Below, in pieces: positions 9,500-17,000 of a DNA stretch of 64,000 bases. Location of the stretch: positions 165,463 to 229,462 of the forward strand of contig NZ_JAOQJN010000006.1 of assembly GCF_025567085.1 (NCBI RefSeq). Direction: 5' to 3'. The first letter of the stretch is position 1. Each line of letters starts with the position of its first letter. A model generated the notes under the pieces. That model was not told where the DNA came from and made no database searches. It saw only the letters and a list, made by a program, of their open reading frames with translations. This DNA is from Bovifimicola ammoniilytica (GTDB lineage: Bacteria; Bacillota; Clostridia; Lachnospirales; Lachnospiraceae). The position numbers and the translations under genes were made by a program.

Positions 9500-9865
9500 A
9501 TGAACCAACAAGAAATATTCACATACATCCAAAAGCAATACCCCACCCATCCAGACACCATCAACAAATCCGGATACCTCGTCACCATCTTCAAAAACCC
9601 AAGAACCGCCGCACCTTATGCCATCTTTTACCAACCAGCTGAAAGAACAACTTTCATGGAAGTTCAGGCAGAGCCGGACATGATAGGCAACTACATCGAA
9701 ATGTATCACCTTGCTCCGGCAAAGTACATGGACAAGAAGCACTGGCTGGCAGTTCCGTTGGATGGTTCTGTCAGCGATTCAAAAGTTCTGGATTTACTCG
9801 ATATGAGCTACGACCTCGTAGACGGACAGGCAGAAACAGATGGAGAGACAGGAGCAGATAGATAG
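9500..9865 (+). CDS. MmcQ/YjbR-like protein
   Basis: A 121-residue protein whose C-terminal half, MDKKHWLAVPLDGS then DLLDMSYDLV, matches the conserved end of the MmcQ/YjbR (CyaY-like fold) family. Members are small cytoplasmic proteins, some thought to bind DNA; the substrate is unknown. I chose the ATG at 9500, preceded by AAGAAGGGA, over the longer open frame from 9398, whose extra 34 residues are unrelated to the family. The last 15 residues are an acidic tail. The coding sequence is unusually rich in C (CCC, ACC), unlike its neighbours. Confidence 0.75.
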   Translation: MNQQEIFTYIQKQYPTHPDTINKSGYLVTIFKNPRTAAPYAIFYQPAERTTFMEVQAEPDMIGNYIEMYHLAPAKYMDKKHWLAVPLDGSVSDSKVLDLLDMSYDLVDGQAETDGETGADR

Positions 9866-9984
9866 GGGCAGACGGACAGGCAACAGACAGTACGCCAGAA
9901 GAAAAAGATTGACAATTCTGACCACACATTCCATAATGACGATAGTGGTTCGAGAGAACTAACAGGAAAAATGGGAGAGACAAC

Positions 9985-10797
9985 ATGAAGAAAAAAAGCT
10001 CATACCGATGGCTGATATGGATCATTCTGGCAGTGGTTTTAATCGGGGTAGCACTTATGCATATCCTTCCCCCATACATCGACCGATGGAAATCCGCCAG
10101 AGATTATGACAAACTTGCCGAGGAGTATGTAAATGATGAGTCCGAACCAGATGATGGAAAGCAGAAGAAAAAAGACTGGTGGGCAACAGACGTAAAAGTA
10201 GAGTTTGACAAACTGAAAGCCGAGAATCCAGATGTTATCGGATGGATACGGTTTGATAATCAGGACGAACTTGGCATCAATTATCCAATTCTGTATTCAG
10301 GTGACAATGAGAAATATCTGAGAACCGACTTGTATGGCAACAGCCACATCGCAGGGTGTATCTTTTTGGAAGGTCTTAACAAATCTGATTTTTCGGATTA
10401 TTACAACATCATCTACGGTCACAATATGAATGACGGAAGCATGTTTGGGAGCCTGAAAAAATATAAGGATGACGGATTCTGGAAAAAGAATCAATACTTC
10501 ACTGTATATTCTGAGACAACCGCCTACCGTTATCGAATCTTCTCTTATGAAGATGCGGTCAATGGCGGTGATGTGTATAAAGTAGGATACCAGCCTGGCG
10601 AAGAGTATCAGAAATTTATCGATCAGATGATAAAAGATTCCGATGTCGATACAGGAGTAAAGCCGCAGACCAGTAACAAGATACTGACACTTTCTACCTG
10701 TACAGGGAACGGATACAGCAAGCGGCTTGCCATCCATGCAGTCTGCGTTGACGCACAGACTACGGATGAGTCAAAATTAAAGGAAACAGGAAATTAA
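9985..10797 (+). CDS. srtB: Class B sortase
   Basis: A 270-residue membrane transpeptidase that cleaves a C-terminal sorting motif and links the protein to peptidoglycan. An N-terminal membrane anchor (residues 9-29) is followed by an extracellular sortase domain. The catalytic His146 is in YGHNM, Cys239 in LSTCTG and Arg247 in YSKRLAIHAV. Class B membership is supported by the long insert between His and Cys and by the IGWIRF..INYPIL start. A GGGAGA ribosome site precedes the ATG. It lies just upstream of a heme-capture island whose large wall protein ends in an NVKTGD sorting motif, so that protein is the likely substrate, as for IsdC in other Firmicutes. A terminator follows. Confidence 0.93.
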   Translation: MKKKSSYRWLIWIILAVVLIGVALMHILPPYIDRWKSARDYDKLAEEYVNDESEPDDGKQKKKDWWATDVKVEFDKLKAENPDVIGWIRFDNQDELGINYPILYSGDNEKYLRTDLYGNSHIAGCIFLEGLNKSDFSDYYNIIYGHNMNDGSMFGSLKKYKDDGFWKKNQYFTVYSETTAYRYRIFSYEDAVNGGDVYKVGYQPGEEYQKFIDQMIKDSDVDTGVKPQTSNKILTLSTCTGNGYSKRLAIHAVCVDAQTTDESKLKETGN

Positions 10798-10802
10798 CTA
10801 TG

Positions 10803-10857
10803 AAAATATCCAAAAGTATGTGAAAAAAGAAATAAAAACATATTTTTGGATATTTTT
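10803..10857 (+). terminator. Terminator after sortase gene
   Basis: AAAATATCCAAAA (10803-10815) and its near complement at 10843-10857 form a long A/T-rich stem. The descending arm itself ends in a T-run. It can act in both directions. Confidence 0.65.
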
Positions 10858-10890
10858 ATATGGAATTATAATGTTGTAGCGGAAAATGCA

Positions 10891-10920
10891 TTGACAAACC
10901 TGAAAAAAGGACAATATAAT
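10891..10920 (+). promoter_or_regulatory. Sigma-A promoter of the three-gene regulator operon
   Basis: A consensus TTGACA (10891-10896) and TATAAT (10915-10920) are separated by 18 bases. A short palindrome, GGTTTGAACC (10933-10942), lies just downstream and could be an operator. The first ATG of the operon is at 10990. Confidence 0.75.
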
Positions 10921-10989
10921 TAAAAATACATGGTTTGAACCAACTAACCAAAGCGTAATCGGGAAATAAGAAACAGAGGAAAAAAAGTA

Positions 10990-11469
10990 ATGGAAACAAA
11001 GAAAGTGGCAAAAGAATACCTGCAAAAAGATATTCTGCGGACGATTTTTCAGATGTGGTATTCCTTTTACACCACAGAGATTGGAAAAGAGAGAAAAGCG
11101 GCTATCGAAGATATGCGGTTTAAACGGGATGGCTGGCTGTACATAGAGCCTTGGGAGATTTGGTTGGAACTAACGGAGCATCCGGAAAATGAGGATGATA
11201 GAATAATCTGGTATCAGAACATGCATGGAATCTGGAAGAAGGCAGAAGTAAATGATCAAATCATCAAAATCCCTGCCACAGCATTTCACATAGAGTACGA
11301 ACAGCAGTGGTTGGGTGAAATACACTTCACCTGTAATCTGGGGGTGTCGCAGAGAAAAAGAAAGGCTCCAAGAAAAAAACGATATGCTTACTGGATGGAA
11401 GGCTTTTGCAGAAAATACCGGATATCGTGTAGCGGACAAATATATAAAAAAGACAGGTGGGAAAGGTAA
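10990..11469 (+). CDS. Small protein with the tail domain of the neighbouring regulators
   Basis: A 159-residue protein with no family I recognise. An N-terminal helical half (to about residue 45) is followed by a Trp-rich beta part. The segment NDQIIKIPATAFHIEY resembles the C-terminal NNIVKIPMEACRIHR of the third gene of this operon, so the three genes seem to share a tail module. The C-terminus is strongly basic (RKRKAPRKKR). It starts the operon behind a consensus promoter, and its stop codon is one base from the next ATG, so translation is probably coupled. A helper in metal- or heme-responsive regulation is possible, by context only. Confidence 0.65.
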   Translation: METKKVAKEYLQKDILRTIFQMWYSFYTTEIGKERKAAIEDMRFKRDGWLYIEPWEIWLELTEHPENEDDRIIWYQNMHGIWKKAEVNDQIIKIPATAFHIEYEQQWLGEIHFTCNLGVSQRKRKAPRKKRYAYWMEGFCRKYRISCSGQIYKKDRWER

Positions 11470-11470
11470 A

Positions 11471-12289
11471 ATGGTAAAGAAGATTGAAAACAGAAATATT
11501 GATGTGACAAAAGCCAGAGGCGAACTGGAAGAAGATCTTCTGGAATATGTCTACCGGACATGGAGGCAGGGCAGACAGATCACATCGAAAGAGTATGCCA
11601 GAGAAGTGAACATAACCGGATATGAAGCGGCAGGCCTGGTGCGGAGTCTGGTGAAAAAAGGATTTTTGTGTGAGCCGGAAAACGGACATCTGGAACTGAG
11701 CGATAAGGGAAAACTGGAAGGTATGGAGTGCCTTGCACGCCATGAGAAACTGACACAGTTCTTTCAGATGGTAAGTGGAATGGATCAGCAGAGGGCGCAG
11801 GAAGATGCCTGTAGAGTGGAACATTATATCAGTCCGGAAGGGTTAAAAGGAATTGAAAACTTTCTGCAGTACGGTGACGTATACGACAGAGTTTATGACG
11901 ATATGGACTTGTATACCTTTTATGAGGATGGTGAGTTCCCGATGGCATTCGGACTGTATGAACCGGAACGACGCAATCCAAGGTTCCTTGCACCAGAGTA
12001 CGGGAAACTGGAACACTCTGTCATATTAAGAGTGAAAAAGTCACAGAACTGTTTCCTGCTCAAGACAAAAAAAGACGAATCCATCGGCTATGTATGGTAC
12101 AGAAGAGATGATGAATGGATACAGGCGAAAGAAGAAAAAGGTGTTTATCAGTTACCGACAGACATCTGTACTTATACTGCGAATACAGGAATCCCGATTA
12201 CAGAAGCAGTGGCAATCATTGCGATTACACGCTTTGAACAGAAGCCATTGCCAATCGATTATCGGGAATTGAATATTCATGTATGGTGA
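11471..12289 (+). CDS. DtxR/MntR-like metal-dependent regulator with extended C-terminus
   Basis: A 272-residue protein. Residues about 10-75 form a winged helix-turn-helix (EEDLLEYVYRTWRQ to LSDKGKLEG). Then comes the helical dimerisation and metal-binding segment with EDACRVEHYIS, the family signature supplying Glu, Cys, Glu and His ligands. A further ~120-residue beta-rich tail is not typical of DtxR. I chose the ATG at 11471, which has GGGAAAGG just before it; a longer frame from 11315 overlaps the previous gene. It is the second gene of a regulator operon next to heme-uptake genes and is therefore a plausible iron or heme sensor. Confidence 0.8.
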   Translation: MVKKIENRNIDVTKARGELEEDLLEYVYRTWRQGRQITSKEYAREVNITGYEAAGLVRSLVKKGFLCEPENGHLELSDKGKLEGMECLARHEKLTQFFQMVSGMDQQRAQEDACRVEHYISPEGLKGIENFLQYGDVYDRVYDDMDLYTFYEDGEFPMAFGLYEPERRNPRFLAPEYGKLEHSVILRVKKSQNCFLLKTKKDESIGYVWYRRDDEWIQAKEEKGVYQLPTDICTYTANTGIPITEAVAIIAITRFEQKPLPIDYRELNIHVW

Positions 12290-12308
12290 CGAAGAGAGGA
12301 ACAGGAAA

Positions 12309-13145
12309 ATGGAAAAAGGTGAACATCTAAAGAGACAGAACAGACCTACGATGCTACAACTGCAATATTTACAAGGTCTGTCAAAAGTAGAAAAGAAACG
12401 TGGAGCTCAGGGAAGTATCGCAGAATATTATGGCGTGAACCGATCAACGGTGAACCGTTATTTTAAGAACTGCATAGAAAGAGGAATTCTGACAGAATCA
12501 CTGGAATTTACTCCTGTGGGAGAAGAATGGCTGGAAAGATATACCAAGCTGCATGAGAATCTTGAAAAATATCTGGAAGAAATCGGTGCAAAACCGGAAG
12601 AAATCGAGGAATCACTGGATGTTATGGTGGAGAATATCGACATCCACATGCTGGAACTGATGATTAACGCCTATACAGAGAAAAAATCAGTATACAAGAA
12701 AAAAGAGAATGAACTGGATCAGGAGATACAGCACAATCTGCAGAAATGTGAAAGGCATCCGGTAGTGTTCCGACTTTACCGGATGAATAAAAAGCAGGGG
12801 CAGGGAAGAGACTCTATGGCGATGAGAGGATTTGAAGAAATAGCCGAAATCGTTCAGGAGAATGGAGAAAGCTATCTGGAATTAAAGCTGAAAGAGATGG
12901 CAGCACACTCCAGAGTGAGTGGTGAAATGATGGCTGGAAAACTGAAAACATTGAAGTATGAGCATAATGAAGTCCTTGAAGAAGCAAGAATAGAGAATAA
13001 TATAGTGAAAATCCCGATGGAAGCGTGCAGAATCCACCGATGGACGGGGATTGGCACGATGGGAATTGTACCAGTTACCGTTACCTGCAGCGTAGGACCA
13101 ATGCACATGCCGGAAAGCACTGCACTGTTATATTTCTGGGTATAA
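12309..13145 (+). CDS. Helix-turn-helix regulator related to the DtxR-like neighbour
   Basis: A 278-residue protein. The N-terminal 70 residues carry a winged HTH (GSIAEYYGVNRSTVNRYFKNCIERGIL then FTPVGEEWLERY). A helical segment (ENLEKYLEEIGAKPEEIEESLDVMVENID) occupies the place of the DtxR dimerisation helix but lacks its Cys-Arg-x-Glu-His signature. A Lys/Glu-rich coiled stretch and the KIPMEACRIHR tail follow. The tail resembles those of the two genes upstream. The start at 12309 has GAGAGGA before it; the earlier ATG at 12279 lies inside the upstream gene. A terminator follows. Metal binding is doubtful because the usual ligands are missing. Confidence 0.7.
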   Translation: MEKGEHLKRQNRPTMLQLQYLQGLSKVEKKRGAQGSIAEYYGVNRSTVNRYFKNCIERGILTESLEFTPVGEEWLERYTKLHENLEKYLEEIGAKPEEIEESLDVMVENIDIHMLELMINAYTEKKSVYKKKENELDQEIQHNLQKCERHPVVFRLYRMNKKQGQGRDSMAMRGFEEIAEIVQENGESYLELKLKEMAAHSRVSGEMMAGKLKTLKYEHNEVLEEARIENNIVKIPMEACRIHRWTGIGTMGIVPVTVTCSVGPMHMPESTALLYFWV

Positions 13146-13153
13146 ATAAGAAG

Positions 13154-13168
13154 TGAGAAAAATTCTCA
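13154..13168. promoter_or_regulatory. Fur-box-like palindrome
   Basis: TGAGAAAAATTCTCA is a palindrome with 6-base arms around AAA. Its layout is close to the 7-1-7 Fur/PerR operator type. It lies just after the regulator operon and about 170 bases before the heme-gene promoter. Regulation by a Fur-family protein is inference. Confidence 0.3.
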
Positions 13169-13210
13169 TTTACGCATATCATGTAACAAAATAAGAAAAA
13201 ATTTCAATAA

Positions 13211-13252
13211 AGTGTCGCTGTTGATAAAACACTATCAATAACGGCACTTTTA
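13211..13252 (+). terminator. Terminator of the regulator operon
   Basis: AGTGTCGCTGTTGATA (13211-13226) pairs with TATCAATAACGGCACT (13233-13248) with two wobbles and one mismatch, followed by TTTT. Confidence 0.7.
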
Positions 13253-13258
13253 CGTCTA

Positions 13259-13325
13259 TTGTTGTCTGAATAGCAACAAAATCAAAGGAAATAACGGCTC
13301 GTTTGTTGCAATTCAGGCAACAAAC
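13259..13325. promoter_or_regulatory. Two copies of a 21-bp near-palindrome in opposite orientation (candidate operator)
   Basis: The 21-base sites at 13259-13279 and 13303-13323 are the same sequence read in opposite directions. Each has the half-sites TTGTTG and CAACAA around a centre CTGAAT, with two differing bases. Their centres are 44 bp apart, about four helical turns. The second copy ends 17 bases before the -35 box at 13341. This is the layout of a repressor or activator operator. The neighbouring DtxR-like regulators are the obvious candidates to bind, but that is not shown. Confidence 0.5.
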
Positions 13326-13340
13326 TTGTAAAAAATGGTG

Positions 13341-13370
13341 TTGACATTGGATGGCAAATTATGGTATCTT
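13341..13370 (+). promoter_or_regulatory. Promoter of the NEAT/heme operon
   Basis: TTGACA (13341-13346) and TATCTT (13365-13370) are separated by 18 bases, giving a leader of about 110 bases before the ATG at 13489. The intergenic stretch 13146-13488 holds a terminator, a Fur-like palindrome, the paired operators and this promoter. Confidence 0.6.
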
Positions 13371-13488
13371 TTGGACAAGGAGTTAGACGTGGGTAACCGG
13401 AATAATTCTCATGGAACTCTAAGTATCATAACTAATAAATTATTAGCAAAAAAGCTAATGCCAAAAAACGAAAAGGAGGATTACAGTT

Positions 13489-13962
13489 ATGAGAAAGATC
13501 AAGAAATTAGTTGCTACACTGTTAGCAGCAACAATGGTAATGGCAATGGGAGTTACAGCGTTTGCTGCAGATTCATTAGCAGATGGTAAGTACACAGCAA
13601 AGCAGAATCTTTATAAGAACTCAGCTTGTACAACAACATCTATGGGAGATGCTGCACTCAATGATATGCGTGCAGAAATTACGATTGCAGATGATGAGGC
13701 AACACTTGTTGTTCATACTCATGAGATTACATATTTAGGTCTGACTGGACATTTAGGAAAAATGGTAGTTAATGGAAAAACAGTTACTCCGAAACAGACT
13801 ACAACTAATGGCGTAACAGATTACTACTTCACATTCACAGGTTTAGATGCATCTACAATTTATGAAGGCTGTGTAATTACTGGTAAATTCACAACATACG
13901 TTGGAAGTATGCCGATGAACGCAACAGGATATTTGAAACTTACAGACATCACAGCAAAATAA
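13489..13962 (+). CDS. Secreted small NEAT-domain heme-binding protein
   Basis: A 157-residue exported protein with a signal peptide (MRKIKKLVATLLAATMV...AFA, cut near residue 26). A single NEAT-like domain follows: LADGKYTAKQNLYKN, then SMGDAALNDMRAEITI, then the beta hairpin YLGLTGHLGKMVV, and a final strand region. It has no sorting motif or membrane anchor, so it is probably released or held by other proteins and could act as a hemophore. The usual YxxxY heme-ligand motif is not obvious. AAAAGGAGG precedes the ATG. A strong terminator separates it from the giant NEAT gene, so it may be expressed at a higher level. Confidence 0.75.
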   Translation: MRKIKKLVATLLAATMVMAMGVTAFAADSLADGKYTAKQNLYKNSACTTTSMGDAALNDMRAEITIADDEATLVVHTHEITYLGLTGHLGKMVVNGKTVTPKQTTTNGVTDYYFTFTGLDASTIYEGCVITGKFTTYVGSMPMNATGYLKLTDITAK

Positions 13963-13985
13963 AATAAGTAAATATGTATGTAAAG

Positions 13986-14021
13986 CAAGCTGCTGTACCC
14001 AAAAGTGCAGCAGCTTGTTTT
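13986..14021 (+). terminator. Strong terminator or attenuator between two NEAT genes
   Basis: The 13-bp arms 13986-13998 and 14005-14017 (core CAAGCTGCTG/CAGCAGCTTG) around a CCAAAA loop are followed by TTTTAA. No second promoter is obvious before 14040, so partial read-through is likely to express the downstream genes. Confidence 0.85.
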
Positions 14022-14039
14022 AATTGATACGGAGGAAAA

Positions 14040-17000
14040 ATGAAAAAAATAAAAAAGATATTAGCCTTTGTATTGAGTACAAGTATGTTACTTGGCGGTA
14101 TGAATATACAAGCGTTTGCTGGTGAACAGAAAGAAACAAATACCGCAAATACAGAGTTAGATAACCAAAATGAATATGTTGTTCCACTGACTTTTTATGG
14201 ACCTTCTGGAAAACTGCTTACGGAGGAGCCTTATTCGGGTACAGTTCAGGATTACATGGATAATGTTGCACTAGTAAAAAAGAATGATAATGGAACATAT
14301 CATGTAACCTTACAGATTGAAAATTATGAAAAAATTGATATTTTGCAGTTCTCAAAACCGGGTGTAATTTCAGATGATATAGCACCTTCGAATGCACCTA
14401 TGGGAACTTTTAATATTCCAGAAAAATATATTGCTAATAATGAGGAAAATCCATCAGAGGCAACGGAATATTTGAAGGAACAAGGACAAATTAATGAAGA
14501 GTGGAATGATAAATACATTCAAAATTATTCTGTTGAAAAAGCAACAACGGGTGTGTCGTGGTATTCTTTTGATGTGGATACACTGGAAGGAACGATGTAT
14601 ACTAAAGCTTTCTATAGTTATGGAAGAACAGATGATGACTTGGAAAGCTATATGTACGGAATTGTAAACGGAAAATTTACATTTGATGTAAATAATGCAG
14701 TAGTTGCTAAAGAGATTAACGAAGAAAATTATAAAAATATTGGATTGGAGCTTTCTAAAGTTGTAACCAGTGTTGGAGATTCACCGGATTTCACAGGATT
14801 TGTAGCAGAAGAAAAAACTGCAAATGATTTGTTTAGTGGTACTTGTGAAGCAAAAATTGAGAATGGAAAAGTTACTGTTACAGCAGAGACAAGTAGCATT
14901 GATTCAATAAGAGTACTTGAAGAAATTAAGGATTTAGGCGAGTGTACTTATCCTTCAACTTCTTCATATCGTCAATATATGTATGCGTATTCGAGAGAAG
15001 TAAAAAAGAATAAGTATATTTCTGTTTATTCAGACAATATTTTGGAAGATGGAAAATTTTCCATTGAATACGAAAACTTAGAAGAAGCTATTTTTGGAAA
15101 ACAGGTTGAGATACAAACAGAAGATGGTACCTACTATGGAGAATTGCGAGTAAGAACAACACCGAAAGAAAAACTCGAATTGACAGATGGTGATGTTACA
15201 CTTGTAACAGATAACTATACAGTTAATAGTAAAGCAAAATTTGGAGCAGAACTTTTACAGGAAACCTCAGATGAAGATAGTGAATATAACAAATATTATT
15301 CTTTATTAGCAGGAAACGCTTCAAAAGCATTGATCTATAATTTGTCATTAAAAATGAATGACTCGCAGGTTATTCCATCGAGAGCAGTAGAATTAAGAGT
15401 AAAAATTCCGAAAGACTGGGATACGAGCAAAATAGAAGTTCAATGGTATTATCCAGTAAATGAAATGTTTAATCCGATAGAGTATTTTGATTCATCTTCC
15501 TATAAAAATGATGATGGAAGTATTCACATGGAGGGCGATGAACTGGTTATAACAGGCACTACTCGTGTTTATAATACAATCGCCATTACACAAAAAGCGG
15601 ATAAAGTAGATATTTCAGAAATCCAGGACGGAACATATAATGTTAATGTTACTATGTGGCAGCAGGATCAGCCGGATAGATTGTCTATGAGCAATTCTGC
15701 GGTTGTAAATGATTCAGCTCGTTTGGTAGTAGAGAATGGAAAGAAACATATCTATTTTGATACACAAGGAATTGTGATTACGGGCAGATATGGTTATACA
15801 AATGGAATATTCTGGGCAAATAATGAGCAGACAGAAGAAAACGGACTTCCGATATTAAGTGAATATACACCGCTTGATTATTATAGTTACTACCTAAATG
15901 ATTCGGGAAGCACAGATATGGATTCCTATGCGGAAGAATATGACTTATATTATCCGAAGAGCGTAGGTTTTGAATTTCCAGAATCAGCAGACAGAGATGA
16001 TGGGGTATATTTGAACTTCTTTGTTCCTATCATGGATGAACTTCAGCATAAAGTTCCTGGATCTGGTGAAGGATGCAGAACTGCATTTATGACTTTATCT
16101 GGTTTAACACCTGTGGCAGAAATTAACGAGCCAACCCACGATAAATCTGTTTTAGTTGTAGCAGTTGATAAAGCATCTAAATATACAGCCGACAATTATA
16201 CAGAGGAATCTTACAAAGTATTATCTGACGCAGTAGCAAAAGCTCAGAAGGTAATCGACGGAACAACTTCTGCAAACGATTCTGAAATCGTAGCATTAGA
16301 TAAAGAAATTTCTGATGCAATCAGCGGATTAAAAGAGGCAACTGGACTTGACAAATACAATAAAGTCCTGAAAAATGCCAAAGCATTAAATGAAGCAGAT
16401 TATACAGCAGAAAGCTGGGCAGACCTTCAGGCAGTGATTACTGCTCAGGAAGGAAAGGTAACAGAAGAAAATGCAGATCAGGCATCCGCAGACCTTCAGT
16501 CAGCAGTAGATGCACTTGTACCGATGTCAACAGCCGTTTCCATGGAAAAAGGTGTTTACGAAGTACAGGCAACACTTACCAATCAGGATGGAACAGCAAG
16601 TGATTTGAATGCAGGATTAAAATCTGCTCGTTTATATACAGATAAAGACGGCAATGTAACTGCTTATCTGTACGTGGACGGAATTACCGGTATGCAGTAT
16701 CGCAAGGGTGCCGGATATGCGGATGCAGATACAGACGCAGGCAGACTTGTAGTGAAACTTCCTGCAAATGTAGAAAACCATAAAGTAAAAGTAACAACAG
16801 AAAGCGGAGAAGCAGAACTCCTGTTAAATCTTGATTTAAAATCTGCAGTAAAACAGGAAATTAAAAAATCCGATCTGGAATCAAAACTGAATGATGCAAA
16901 AGTATTAAAAGAGAAGAATTACACAAGTGATTCATTTGCAGTATTGACAAATGCCATTGCTACAGCAGAGAGTGTTCTGGCAGACAAAGTGGCATTCCAG

